A stretch of DNA of 64,000 nt, from positions 5,775,501 through 5,839,500 of the forward strand of contig WPIO01000020.1 of the NCBI GenBank assembly GCA_009760855.2, in the 5' to 3' direction. The DNA is from Cristatella mucedo. Lineage: Eukaryota; Bryozoa; Phylactolaemata; Cristatellidae. Within the stretch, counting starts at the first letter, position 1, and each line of letters starts with the position of its first letter. The translations under genes were made by a program, and so were the position numbers. Shown here piece by piece: positions 23,661-34,216 of the stretch. The notes beneath the pieces were generated by a model. It did not search any database. It was not told the origin of the DNA and worked only from the letters and a program-made list of their open reading frames with translations.

Positions 23661-24190
23661 GGGCTACTTGTGAAATGCTTCAATTGATGCCGCCACACCA
23701 AAATTGACGAAGCTAATAATAATCATAAGCTGATATTAGACGGTCAATAATAAGAGCCGAAAACTGATATCCTCTGGGCTAGTTATACAAGCTGATCTCC
23801 GGAATAAATAGAGTCAAAACTTGGTTATAAATATCAGGTTGTAAATAGTCAGGGCATTAATTTTTTTTTTTTTTACCAAGGGTAATCAAACATTGCCATG
23901 CAGCCGTACTTTATTCAATCTGAATTCTTACTAGTTCTTTCCATACGTGTTTAGTCGGGAGAAATTTCCGCTGAGCGATGCTGCCAAAATTACTTCTGCT
24001 TTTTTATTTAAGATAAAGTACAAAATATTGGAATTTCTATTGATTTGCTATTCCAGTACACTTTCTCGCTAATCTGCAATGGTCTCAAATCTTATCTGCC
24101 CTTCTGTTCAGCAAGGGCATCTAATTCCTTCTCTCTTTGGATGACTCGCTCGATATCAAGGAATAAATATTTCCTTTAATATCTTCAACT
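23661..24190. other. No recognised feature
   Basis: Contains a T homopolymer of about 14 bases at about 23,860. No coding or repeat signal recognised. Confidence 0.4.
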
Positions 24191-24194
24191 TGGC

Positions 24195-25085
24195 TTGTAG
24201 ATTTAATGTAATGAAATGTAATGTATCTCCATCTGTAACTCCAAAAATTCATAAAGACCATGTGGGTGTTACACAGGAGAGCTTTGGATAGCACACTCAC
24301 AGCCTAAGTGGTTTTCGTTGCCCATTTGGTAGCCAACAGACTTCGTCTCCCGCAACGAAGAGAAAGTGGGAAGCATAGCAGAGTTAGGAGAGCAGTTGAG
24401 GTAATGAGTAGCATAGAAGTAGCAGCTCAGGACCGCTGAAAAAGATGTGCCATAGTCGGCAGTTGGAGAGTAGTTGTCGTTGCGTAAGAATTGTGGAAGC
24501 GAGTTACACAGTCTAGGACCTGCAGAGCTAAAGCTTCTGTCGCCAACTTTCTTTAAGCTGAGGAATGGGACAGCTCATTTATTGTCCACACATGATCTCA
24601 GGGCGCGAACAGGCAGAAACTGATGTAGCAGTTCAGCTAAGTACGAAGGAGCCAAGCCGTGGCGGGCCTTGTGGGTCAGCCTAAGAACTTTGCTCTGTAT
24701 CCTTCGCTCAACCGGCAGCCATCCTAGGTCTTTCAGCAAAGGAGACACCTGCTCAAACCGCTGAGACTTGAAGACCAGCCTTGCAGCCATATTCATAGTC
24801 TGCTGTAGTGGCATGATAGCTTTCTTTGGCAGCCCAGCCAAAATGGAAATACAATAATCAAGCCGAGACACAACTAAAGAGCTAGTTAAATTTTTAGCAA
24901 GCCACTGTGGAAGACAGCTCCTAATCTTGGATATGGATCGGATGTGATGGCTAGCTGTAGATGCAGTCCTTTGAATGAAGCTTTTGAAATTGAGGCAGCC
25001 GTTGAACACGACACCTAGATTACGAGCACGTGGTAAAGGTCGCACAATAGCATCACCTATTAGAACAGCAAAGCCTTTTATCTTT
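24195..25085 (-). mobile_element. Second LINE family (CR1/L2-like), copy 1
   Basis: Minus-strand LINE 3' half. The 3' end has ATGTAATG-type repeats (about 24,205-24,230), unlike the (ATT)n of the main family. The frame 25,045-24,575 encodes the RT C-terminus (ARNLGVVFNGCLNFKSFI, VVSRLDYCISILAGLP, AARLVFKSQRFEQVSPLLKD, LGWLPVERRIQSKVLRL). Related copies are at 30,150-31,838 and 36,520-38,280. It stops abruptly at about 25,085, where the plus-strand L2-like LINE begins. Confidence 0.85.
24575..25045 (-). pseudogene. Reverse transcriptase C-terminal fragment, second LINE family
   Basis: 156 open codons covering the thumb and C-terminal domain of a CR1/L2-type RT. The catalytic core (motif A and YADD) is not in this copy because the element is cut at about 25,085. 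It is the least damaged of the three family-2 C-termini in the window. It has no role for the host. Confidence is high that it is LINE-derived and lower for the clade name. Confidence 0.85.
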
Positions 25086-27930
25086 TTACTTATCTGACGC
25101 TTTCAGCACCGAATTTCGTACATTGACAGACTCATTATCTCTTGTGACTCATGTGCATGGCCCTACCCACATCAAGGGTCACACACTCGACCAAATTTTC
25201 TCATATAACTGCACTTTGTCATCACCAGTTATCACCAAATCCTGCTTATCTGACCACATGCAGATCTCATTCAATCTACAGTGTGTGCCCACATTCTCCT
25301 CTAAAATAACCTGTGAATCGCGAAACCTCAAGACCCTTGACATCGATGCTGTCCGTGCGAGCATATCTGCTTCACCTTTGCTGCTCAGTCCTCCCTCCGA
25401 TCTGTCATCACTGGTAGATTGCTACAACACGACACTAGCTGACACGCTCGACGAGTTTGCACCTTTGACAAAGCGCACTGTGCGCCCCCGCCCAGACGGC
25501 CTATGGTTTACCACAGACATTAAACTAGCCAAGTCTACTAAACGAAAGCTTGAAAAGGCATACAAAAGATCCGGACTAACTGTCCATCGACAGGCATATG
25601 AAGACTACTGTAGGTCGTACCAATCGATCCTAGCAAAGGCTAAGTCTAGCTTCTATAGAAACATTGTTGAATCACAGATGCACAATCCAAAAATGCTGAT
25701 GTCGACAATAAACCATCTCCTCAACCGTTCCCAGGTTAGCTCCTTACCTGATGATCCTTGTGATGATCTAGCCGATCGCTTCTCTCGATTCTTTGTGCAG
25801 AAGATAGACAAAATCAGGGAATCCATCCCTGCGATGACAACCTTCCCACTAGAATGCTGTTCCTCGGTTCCTGGCTGCGCCTCAATGTCTGTATTTAAAC
25901 AGGTCACTAGTGATGTAGTCCTAAAGGTCGTATCTCAATCAAAGAAGACAACAAGTCCACTGGACCCTATCCCCACTGTCCTGCTCCTACGTTGCATTGA
26001 TCTGCTGCTGCTGCCATGCATAACCAACATCATTAATATGTCATTAGCCTCAGGTCAGGTCCCAGCACCTTTCAAAAAAGCTGTAGTCAGGCCACTTCTC
26101 AAGAAAGCTACACTAGACCAAGAGAACTTAAGCAATTACCGCCCAGTCTCCCTTCTACCATTCCTGTCAAAGACACTGGAACGGGTCGTGGCAGACCAGC
26201 TGAACTCGTATATCGAAACCTCACACCTTGCTAGTAAGTTCCAGTCTGGCTTTAGAGCTAATCACTCCACAGAGTCAGCATTGCTTCGGGTATACAACGA
26301 CCTACTTAGGAATGCAGACATGGGTAGAGTGTCTCTTCTTGTTTTGCTCGATCTTTCGGCAGCTTTTGATACCATCGATCACAAAGTACTTCTAGAGCGC
26401 CTCTCATCTCGCCTGGGCATCACTGGCACTGCTCTGCAGTGGTTCAGGTCCTATCTCAGTGGGAGACTCCAGAGTGTTGACGTGAATGGACAAAGATCAT
26501 CTGAAGTACCTCTAAAATATCGAGTACCTCAGGGCTCTGTGCTAGGTCCGGTCCTTTTCACCGTTTATACTCTCCCTCTGGCTGATGTGATTGCCAAGCA
26601 CAATCTAGGCTTTCACTTCTATGCGGATGACACTCAGTTGTACCTTTGCTTTGATCCCTCCCAGCCTTCGAGCACCTCAAATTCTCTCAACTCACTTGCT
26701 GCATGCATTGATGACATCCGATCATGGATGGCAGCAAATTTTCTAAAACTAAACGATGATAAAACTAACTTACTAGTTATGGGCAAACCTAGTGTTATTC
26801 AGAAATTGAAAAGGCTGACTTTCAAAATTGGCTCTGCCAGCATATCTCCAGTTGCATCAGCTCGAAATCTAGGTGTCATATTCCAAAGCGACCTCTCGTT
26901 AGAAGACCACATCAGCTCCACAGTCAAATCAGCCTATTTTCAGCTTCATAACATTGCTAAAATTAGGGCTTGTTTAGATAAGGATACCACGTCCAAGTTG
27001 GTCCATGCATTCGTGACATCTCGTCTCGACTTCTGCAACTCACTGCTTACTGGCCTACCAGCATGTGCGATCAGGCGATTGCAGCTGGTGCAAAACTCTG
27101 CAGCTAGGCTTGTCTGTCGTGAGCGTCGCAGTTGCCACATTACTCCACTTCTCGCCGACCTGCACTGGTTACCAGTCAAGCAACAGATTGACTTCAAGGT
27201 TTTGTCGCTCACTTTTAGGTCTCTTCATTCTATGGCTCCAGCCTATCTTTCAGATTTACTACCCCACCAGGCCAAGCATCGTACCACCAGCTTTTTGGAA
27301 TCCAGCAGTTTACCACTTCCTCGTTCAAACCTCAAACTATTTGGAGATTGTGCATTTAGTTTGTATGATCCCAAAGCCTGGAACTTACTCCCGACTTGAG
27401 TCAGAACATTCCCTGACTTGACCACATTTTCTAAGAACATAAAACCCACCTATTTAGGACAGCATTTAGTGGGTCTGGCTAAAGATCGTGCCACCCGCTT
27501 TTCGGTTCCTCATTGCCTGCTTATACCTAGTTCAAACCTTGAATTCTTCGGAGACCGTGCCTTAAGTTCTCATGGTCCCAAATGCCTGGAACTCACTTCC
27601 GACTTCCGTCATGACATCTCCTGACTTTACCACATTTACAAAGAAATTTAAAACGCATCTATTCATCACAGCATTTAGTGGGTGCCCGTGATTCGTAATT
27701 TATGTGCTATGCTTGCTAAAGCGGTGCATCCTGCCACTAACCACAATTGCATGCTGTCCCTATGCATGTCAATCCTAACCACGTTATTCTTGTCGTTTAT
27801 CGAGCATTTTACCACTACTTATCCGGTCGTGTGTCTTTTGCACCAAATGAAAGTGCCTAGAAAGAGAATGAGCTCCCTTGATGCACTTTGGCAAGTGTGT
27901 TGTTGTTATTATTATTATTATTGTTATAAG
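25086..27930 (+). mobile_element. L2-like LINE, long 5'-truncated copy with chimeric, duplicated 3' end
   Basis: Begins in the C-terminal part of the endonuclease and carries the longest open RT frame in the window. Up to about 27,250 it is almost identical to the copy at 1,732-2,790. Beyond that it diverges abruptly. The C-terminal/3' UTR segment then occurs twice: at about 27,262-27,473 (AGGCCAAGCATCGTACCACC) and again from about 27,476 (GGCTAAAGATCGTGCCACCC). It ends in ATTATTATTATT at 27,907-27,922 after a degraded hairpin. No target duplication could be fixed, because the left side abuts another LINE. Confidence 0.88.
25123..27399 (+). CDS. L2-like LINE ORF2: endonuclease C-terminus plus reverse transcriptase
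   Basis: 758 open codons. Residues 43-45 are the SDH motif that ends the AP-endonuclease domain; everything upstream of it is missing. A linker follows (about 60-300), then the RT: FKKAVVRPLLKK and NYRPVSLLPFLSK, motif A DLSAAFDTIDH with the catalytic Asp at about residue 410, PQGSVLGPV, and the YADD box at residues 500-503. The thumb and C-terminal region (SRLDFCNSLLTGLPA, PLLADLHWLPVKQ) extend to KAWNLLPT. In the intact element this protein nicks the target and copies the RNA at the nick. Lacking the endonuclease active site, this copy cannot move by itself, although the RT looks intact by motif. The start codon is arbitrary. Confidence 0.85.
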   Translation: MTDSLSLVTHVHGPTHIKGHTLDQIFSYNCTLSSPVITKSCLSDHMQISFNLQCVPTFSSKITCESRNLKTLDIDAVRASISASPLLLSPPSDLSSLVDCYNTTLADTLDEFAPLTKRTVRPRPDGLWFTTDIKLAKSTKRKLEKAYKRSGLTVHRQAYEDYCRSYQSILAKAKSSFYRNIVESQMHNPKMLMSTINHLLNRSQVSSLPDDPCDDLADRFSRFFVQKIDKIRESIPAMTTFPLECCSSVPGCASMSVFKQVTSDVVLKVVSQSKKTTSPLDPIPTVLLLRCIDLLLLPCITNIINMSLASGQVPAPFKKAVVRPLLKKATLDQENLSNYRPVSLLPFLSKTLERVVADQLNSYIETSHLASKFQSGFRANHSTESALLRVYNDLLRNADMGRVSLLVLLDLSAAFDTIDHKVLLERLSSRLGITGTALQWFRSYLSGRLQSVDVNGQRSSEVPLKYRVPQGSVLGPVLFTVYTLPLADVIAKHNLGFHFYADDTQLYLCFDPSQPSSTSNSLNSLAACIDDIRSWMAANFLKLNDDKTNLLVMGKPSVIQKLKRLTFKIGSASISPVASARNLGVIFQSDLSLEDHISSTVKSAYFQLHNIAKIRACLDKDTTSKLVHAFVTSRLDFCNSLLTGLPACAIRRLQLVQNSAARLVCRERRSCHITPLLADLHWLPVKQQIDFKVLSLTFRSLHSMAPAYLSDLLPHQAKHRTTSFLESSSLPLPRSNLKLFGDCAFSLYDPKAWNLLPT

Positions 27931-28200
27931 CGTGCACTTTAACAAGCCTCACGTATGTATAGCAATCTTCCGAAGTTCAGAAAGTTGAGATAAAAGTCTC
28001 ATATGAGGTGGAAATCGGTATATTTGTCAGTTTTAGATTTGCTAATTCTAGTTTACATCATGATTAGACAAGGTTTGCATAATCATTTTCTCTTTATTGT
28101 TGAAGTCACCAGAACGTCTGATCCCATTTACCAGGTTTTTCCTTTAAAAGTTGCTCTAAACAAACAATCGATTGACGGACTTAGTTTATAAGTATTTTCT
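27931..28200. other. No recognised feature
   Basis: Short spacer between the LINE tail and a SINE-B copy. Nothing was recognised. Confidence 0.4.
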
Positions 28201-28203
28201 TAT

Positions 28204-28375
28204 TGACGGCTCACTAGATAAGGCGGTTGCTTTTTACGACCTCAGTATCGAAATCGTTGGTTCGCATGCTGGTTGACGATTCTTTACTGCTGGGGCAAGC
28301 GTTGGCGACAGCCGTAAATTCTCTTGTGTCGTAATACAAAATAAGCTGTTAAGCCAGCCTGTATTTCATTTACTC
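28204..28375 (+). mobile_element. SINE-B, tRNA-derived, copy 1
   Basis: The head CTCACTAGATAAGGCGGTTGC and the body motif GCAAGCGTTGGCGACAGCCG match the copies at 31,188 and 32,195. The B-box is degraded here (GTTGGTTCGCATGCTGG). The 3' end GCTGTTAAGCCAGC leads into an ATTT-rich tail. Its 3' end does not resemble the L2-like LINE. Confidence 0.75.
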
Positions 28376-28647
28376 TTCCTCTTATGAAAGTCCTCTGCAA
28401 TCTTAAAAGACCATTCCAAAGTGAATTTTTTTTTAAATAATTAGTATTCTGGCTTTATTCTCATTTATTTATTTCGTTTTATTATTCCTGCATTTTAATT
28501 AGTGTTCTAGTTTTACCTGACAGTGTTTCCGTTATATATGGTCACCTACTAAACTTTGCTACTCACTTGCATGGCGCAATTAAAAAATTTGATTTAAAGG
28601 CCTTCGAAAATTTAGAAGTCAAAAGGACATCCGCTTGCTATTATCTA

Positions 28648-28650
<3 letters not shown>

Positions 28651-28743
<93 letters not shown>

Positions 28744-28830
28744 TATATATGCGTGTGTGTTTTTGTGTGTGTGTGTGTGCGTGTGTTGTGTGTGCTGTGT
28801 TCGTTGTGTGCTTGTGTGAGCTCGAATCTT
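28651..28830. repeat. (TA)n followed by (TG)n microsatellite
   Basis: About 90 bp of pure TA, then TG-rich sequence to about 28,820. Tyr-Ile and Cys-Val frames across it are artefacts. No SINE head was recognised beside it. Confidence 0.95.
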
Positions 28831-29985
28831 CTATGAAAATTCAAAGTCACAGCTCTTTTTTTTAATGCCTATGGTGCAAAACATTTTTACATGCCAGATC
28901 TTTTGGCATGTGCTTTTTCAAAAGGACATCTTGTAGGGTGAGCACATTGCCCTATCAGGCCTAGTTTCAGCCGCGGTTGAAAATAACAAAGAGCATAGTT
29001 AGTAGTACAGATGCATACGAGTCTTAGTTAGGAGTACTGCTGCCCAAGTAGTTGAACCATTTGCAATATGCGTCTAGATTACTTAAATTGTATTTATTAC
29101 CATTGCCTGGCCAGCATTCTCTAATTTTTATGATTAGCAACAAATATGTCAGCTGCCCTGTTAAGTATTCGACCTATCTGCCAGAGCACAGCCGGTCTGT
29201 CACAAGCTCCACATCAAACTTCAAATCAGCTTCAACGTCTTTTATTTATATCACACTTTGCTTCACTCAGAGGTGTTATTTTACCATCCGTCACTACTAG
29301 CTTTGCTTGCAACCTACCATCTGCTTCCAGTCGACTCACCCAGTCAGCTCTATTAATCCGGTTACCTCTGTACATCCCATCATCTCAACATCAGTTGGCC
29401 ATCGGACCTTAAAATGAGGTAATTAGCTGAGTTTCGGCCATAGGTTTGGCTTTATCGAGTTCAGTTAGTGAGAGATTGAGGGTATGCCTCTAGAATTGGT
29501 GAAACTTAAGTAAGAAAGACGATTCTTATTACCTTCTCAAAAGGCTCACCACCGCTTTAAAGTCATCACTAACAACTGAACCACAAACTATTCGTAGTAT
29601 ATAAGAACATTGTTATTATAATTTGCTGTTTTTTAGAGTATGGTTATCGAGATTACCACAAATAAATGTTAGTATTGTTGATTTGAATAGGTTTCTAATT
29701 TATGCAAATAAAACGAAGGCGAAGTTCTTTTAAAATACTTTCTTAAATCTGTTGATGCAACAATCGAGCAACCTCAATAAAAATCCACAATAAAAAGTTG
29801 TTAACCACATTTAGCTATCTGACGTCTTTATGCCAACTAGATTGTGTTTACTTAGCAAATAAAGCGTTGTTTACGTCCGGTATGGAATTCCTCTTAAGCT
29901 ACTGTTATTGTACTATGTACATGGTCAAGACGACATCTGGCCAAAGTCATGCATGCTAGCTCAGGAAAACAACATTGAATTCAGT
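28831..29985. other. No recognised feature
   Basis: Short overlapping frames at 29,052-29,412 lack any recognisable domain. AT-rich, with AATAAA-like sites near 29,660 and 29,710. Confidence 0.35.
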
Positions 29986-30145
29986 CCATGTACTTCTAGC
30001 ATACTGCCTATGCATCCGAGATCTGCTTGCTTATCTACCCGCCTACAAAATCTGGTGGGACGAGACTCTGCAGCTCGGCTCAACTACTGTGAGATCCCAA
30101 GCTTCCTCTTCACACAACTTCTCACAGACCTGGACTGGTTCTAAA
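29986..30145 (+). mobile_element. L2-like LINE RT fragment, decayed
   Basis: Residues RDSAARLNYCEIPSF followed by LLTDLDWF correspond to SAARLVCRERRSCHITPLLADLHWL of the main LINE family. It is about 150 bp long, with both ends lost. It lies just before the 3' end of family-2 copy 2. Confidence 0.55.
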
Positions 30146-30149
30146 TCAA

Positions 30150-31835
30150 TGCAATGTGATTTAATGTAATGTATACTCGTCTATATCTCCACAAGGCCAC
30201 AAAGGTTAAATCGACGTTACGAATGAGAGTTTTGTATATCAAGCTCAAACTCTAAGCGGCTTTTGGTAGGCATTCAGTTACCAGAAGACCATCTATTGCA
30301 ACCAGAAGAAAATGAAAAGCATAGCTGAGTCAGAGGGGCAGTTGAGGTAGTAAATGGCATTAAATTTACATCATAGAATGGCTGAAATGAATGTACCATA
30401 GCCTGCAGCAGGCGAGTATTTGTCATTGCCTAAGATTCCTGGAAGTGAGTTAGACAGTCAAGGACCTGCAGAACGAAAGCTACTGTTGCCAACCGTCCTG
30501 AAGCGGAGAAATTTAACAGCTCATTTATCTCCCATACAGGACCTCGTGGAAAATTGAGGCTGAAATTGGTGCAGCAGTTTGTCTAGGTGTGGAGGAGCCA
30601 AGCCGTGGCGGAGAGCATTGCAGGTCAGCCTAAGAACTTTGCTCTGTTTCAGCTGATTAACCAGCAGTTACCTTAGCTCCTTTAGCAAAGGAGACACATG
30701 ATCAAACCTCTGGGATTTTCAAACTAGCTTTGCAGCCATATTTGGAGCCAGCTGCAGTAGCCTAGTGGGTTTTTAAGGTAGCCCAGCGAAAAGGGAATTG
30801 TAATAATCTAGTCAAGACAAAACCAGGGAGCTAGTTAAATGTTTTCCAAGCCACTGTGGAAGACAGCTTCTAATCTTAGATTGAGATCGGACGTGATGGC
30901 TAGTTGTAGAAGCATCATTCTTAACGAAGCGTTTTAAATTTAGGTTTTCTTTCGATGATGACACCTAAATTCGGAGTATATGGTGACGGTCGCAGCACCA
31001 CATCACGTATTAGAAGAGAACAATCTTGTCCAGCAACACCCATAGGGTGTCCTATGAGCAGCAGTTCAGTTTTGTTGTCGTTTATTTTCCAGAAATTGCC
31101 TCACATCCAGGATCAAATGTCGGCAAGCCAACCATTTATTTTATCGCTAGCTGAAGTAAATTACAATGGTTGAAATGACCCATACAGCTTGATGGTACAC
31201 TATGTAAGGCGTTTGCTTTCACGACCTCGAGCCCGAGGTCATGGGTTCGATTCCTGTGGTGGGCGATTCTTAATCGCCACTGCAAGCGGTGGTGATAGCC
31301 GTAATGGCTCTTCTGTCTCTAAACAAAATGAGGCTGCTTAATCAGCTAGGATTAAAGCTGGGTATTGTCAGCATTGAAGTGATATCGTATTCAGTGGGTG
31401 GATCACATTTCCCAGAGGTTGAGTATATATGGAAAACAGCACCAGGCCTAGGACGGACACTAGAGGGACACCACAGGTGACTTTTCTGATGAATGAGATC
31501 TGACCCCAAACGATACGCATTGAGCACGATCAGAAAGGTAAATTTTAAATGGCGCCAGTGCCTTATAAGCGCGACTAATCGTTTTTTTCGGCCGTTTAAT
31601 TAATACCTCGTGGTCAATTGAGTTGAAGGCAGCTAATATCACTGCCCTAGAAGCACTAGGACAGCGATATTCCCGTCATGGTTGCCGCATAGGCTGTCAT
31701 TGGTCACACGAAGGTGACTAGTTTCAGTAGAGTGTTGACGCTTGAACCCGGAGCAAACCAAGCAGCCGGTAAACTTTAAAGATGTATCTCTCACTATGGG
31801 TCCTTCATTATAATTCTCCAGCCAAGCTGTCCGAG

Positions 31836-31838
<3 letters not shown>
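30150..31838 (-). mobile_element. Second LINE family, copy 2, interrupted by SINE-B
   Basis: In reverse orientation this matches the copies at 24,195-25,085 and 36,520-38,280. The 3' end is at about 30,160 (TTTAATGTAATGTATACTCG). Shared RT landmarks include CAGCCTAAGAACTTTGCTCTG (about 30,637) and CCACTGTGGAAGACAGCTTC (about 30,850). Family sequence resumes after the SINE at about 31,358 (GTATTGTCAGCATTGAAGTG) and continues through the RT-core antisense GGTCAATTGAGTTGAAGGCAGC at about 31,612. All frames are broken. The (CT)n repeat follows. Confidence 0.85.
31188..31357 (+). mobile_element. SINE-B, copy 2, nested in a family-2 LINE
   Basis: tRNA-like head with a perfect B-box GGTTCGATTCC at about 31,245-31,255. 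Before it comes GTAAGGCGTTTGCTTTCACG and after it the family body (GCAAGCGGTGGTGATAGCCG, CTCTTCTGTCTCTAAACAAAA). Family-2 RT sequence aligns with 37,490-37,560 on both sides with this block removed, so the SINE landed in the LINE after the LINE was in place. Confidence 0.85.

Positions 31839-31925
<87 letters not shown>
31839..31925. repeat. (CT)n microsatellite
   Basis: Pure CT dinucleotide repeat of about 86 bp between LINE copies of the two families. Confidence 0.95.
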
Positions 31926-31928
<3 letters not shown>

Positions 31929-31939
31929 ATAGTATAACC

Positions 31940-32490
31940 ACTCTTCTGGGTAAAGTCGTATAGACATGTCTCAAACCAACCTCAACATTGCATGAGGCTG
32001 TGCCTTTACTTCCTATGCGCACAAAGCCTGGAACTCACATCCGGCTGACGTCACGACATCTCCGACTTGTAACGTATGCTAAAAACTCACTTTTTTCTCA
32101 CGGTACTTACTCGGTGTTTGTGAGCATCCCTACGTTTGTATATATGGACAAAAACTGCCCATGTTACTACTAATCTATATCAAGCATTCTCCATGACGAC
32201 GCACTAGGTAAGGCGGTTGCTTTTCACGACCTCAGTCCAGATGTCGCGGGTTCTAATCCTGCGGTGGGCGAACATTATCGCCACAGCAAGCTGTGGTGAC
32301 AGCCTTAAACGCTCTTCTGTCGCTATACAAAACACGCTGATAAAACAGCTAGTATTTAATTTAATTTAATTCCGACACCATGTATGTTACTACTACCATA
32401 CGGTAATGCTTCCTTAGCAGCATGCGTAAAGTACCCGGAAAGATACTAAGTTCTCTAAGTTTGCTCAATGAATGTATTACCATCATTTTT
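31940..32490 (+). mobile_element. L2-like LINE 3' fragment, interrupted by SINE-B
   Basis: Left part: ACAAAGCCTGGAACTCACAT (about 32,020) and GACGTCACGACATCTCCGAC, equal to the end of the RT ORF. It continues to the 3' UTR (ATATCAAGCATTCT). Right part from about 32,375: TGTTACTACTACCATA, then GCAGCATGCGTAAAGTACCC and AAGATACTAAGTTCTCTAAG, the decayed hairpin. SINE-B (32,195-32,372) splits the two parts. Confidence 0.7.
32195..32372 (+). mobile_element. SINE-B, copy 3, nested in an L2-like LINE
   Basis: Head GACGCACTAGGTAAGGCGG, then GTTGCTTTTCACGACCTCAG, and a B-box-like GGGTTCTAATCCTG at about 32,248-32,261. The body carries GTGGTGACAGCC and CTCTTCTGTCGC. It ends in ATTTAATTTAATTTAATT, the clearest example of the SINE-B tail repeat. 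Confidence 0.85.
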
Positions 32491-32635
32491 ATGATTGATA
32501 TTATGGTTGTCTTGCCCTAGGATCTTAAGGGTGGAGTGCGAAATTAGCGACGGAGTGCTTAGGCAGTTGCACCTCACTCTGACTACCGCGTCGAGTCAGT
32601 TCGACATGAAGCCACACCTGCTTAGCTTGCTCTTT

Positions 32636-32766
32636 ATAATAATAATAATATTGCACTTGATAAAGCGCCCTCAGAGAACTTAATCTCTTTCTAGGCGCTT
32701 TACATTTGCTGCAAAGTGATACGCAATAGAATAGTAAGTAAAATCATGCTTGAAAAACAAACAAAA
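32636..32766 (-). mobile_element. L2-like LINE, minimal 3'-end insertion (about 130 bp)
   Basis: Reverse-orientation 3' terminus only: (AAT)n, then the hairpin AAAGCGCC (32,662-32,669) and GGCGCTTT (32,694-32,701), then about 65 bp of 3' UTR ending near AAAACAAACAAAATGG. The hairpin arms are perfect, so this is a recent and extremely truncated insertion. Confidence 0.9.
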
Positions 32767-32849
32767 TGGCTCTTTCTTTGAGGTTTATATTTCTGCGTGA
32801 CTAACACGGTTGCTAAGCCATAGAATCTACTGAGAAATGAGAGTACTAC

Positions 32850-33200
32850 TAGCAGAAGTAGCCGGGCTTGAGGATCGGGCGAGTGTCAAGCTCAGGTTAG
32901 TGTAGGGGCTCGTGGGCGCGATGGTGGCGCGACGAAGAGCGAAGCTCCCACAAGCGAGTCGTGGCGTTGTAGACGACGGCTGAATTATATGATATAGCAG
33001 CTGTCGTGCGTGCTGCTCCGGAGCACGAGGTGTTAAGAGGGAGAGAGGAGAATGGATAGCGTGCGTGCACGCCGACGCACAGGCAGAAAGTGAATTTCGC
33101 GGCAAGAAATGCGTCACGTGCCGGCAAGGACCGTTCCCGTTGGGCGTACGAAACGTCAGCTGGGGGGGTTGAACCGCGTGACGGTGATGACACGCCCACA
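32850..33200. other. GC- and CpG-rich block of unknown nature
   Basis: Clearly richer in C, G and CpG than its surroundings. On the minus strand a TATA-like TATATCATATAA sits at about 33,001-32,990, followed by a GC-rich stretch. Two overlapping minus frames (126 and 100 codons; His/Pro/Ser/Thr-rich) are open but look like composition effects. It could be a CpG-island promoter with a first exon, or a solo LTR. Neither is demonstrated. Confidence 0.35.
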
Positions 33201-33339
33201 TTAGCACCTCGGTTTTAAACTACTAAGATTACCAATCATAATTGAAATAAATAGAGACCTGATCATGTATTGCGCTTGCAGAACCTAAATAAATATGCTA
33301 AGTATTGCTTAATTAAGCATTCATTAGCGGTATCGTCAA

Positions 33340-33720
33340 CAAGGTGCCACGTGACTTAATTGTAGTTTCGTATACGACCTTCGAGACCTCTGGTACGAGC
33401 ACAGACTGTCGCGTCTCGTGTGAAGCCTGTTTCAGGCACCCGAATACCCATGTGCTTAAAACAGCTCCTGGATCCAAAGTAGAAAAAACATTCGAGCAGC
33501 ACAAACGAGACCGTGAAATTGACGCCGACACGATCCATTCGACGAGTGCCACAATATCATGTTCACGCGACACTCAAGTTCAGTTGGCGGCAGGACGCGT
33601 ACAACGGGCTGAGACACCAAAAGACCTTGGAGACTCAATAGGCACTCGAAATATGCCTAACAATAGCAACACAGTGCTTTATTTCCAGCAAGCAGTGCTA
33701 AAGGCACTCCGATGCTAGAG
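33340..33720. other. Short region open on both strands, unassigned
   Basis: A 124-codon plus frame (33,344-33,718) overlaps 86- and 60-codon minus frames. The composition is more balanced than in the AT-rich flanks. No domain is recognised on either strand. It may belong with the GC-rich block at 32,850-33,200, for example as parts of one unknown element, but no termini or motifs support that. Confidence 0.25.
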
Positions 33721-33745
33721 AACACGCACCAAGTATATATGTACC

Positions 33746-33747
33746 AC

Positions 33748-33779
<32 letters not shown>

Positions 33780-33780
33780 G

Positions 33781-33860
<80 letters not shown>
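33746..33860. repeat. (TA)n-rich microsatellite with TATG interruptions
   Basis: TA repeat broken by regular TATATATG units. Poly Tyr-Ile frames on both strands are artefacts. Confidence 0.95.
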
Positions 33861-33862
<2 letters not shown>

Positions 33863-34117
33863 GGAAGAAAGACACTGAGGCACTTACTTTCATGCCGCAT
33901 GCGAGATTGCCCTCTCTGGCTGGCAAGACGACAAGAGTCCGCTAGCCATAACAATCATATTGCAAACTACCTGGAACTGAGCCAGGCTGTTGGCAGAATG
34001 AGCTGACGCCGAAGTGAATGCTGCCACCAACACACCTCTCACACGGCGAGTTTAATGTGGCCAGGAATGGCCCTCTGCAGCGTAGCACCAGCAGAGCAGA
34101 CAGAGAGATCAGTGCGG

Positions 34118-34119
<2 letters not shown>

Positions 34120-34216
<97 letters not shown>

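Noticed and set aside
28567-28865. Tyr-Ile/Cys-Val frames over TA and TG repeats
   Set aside because: Microsatellite artefact; the same applies to 33,657-33,954 and 34,018-34,260.
31188-31357. Possible tRNA gene at the perfect B-box
   Set aside because: No cloverleaf pairing or 3' acceptor end is apparent, and the sequence continues into a repeated SINE body found three times. It is a tRNA-derived SINE head.
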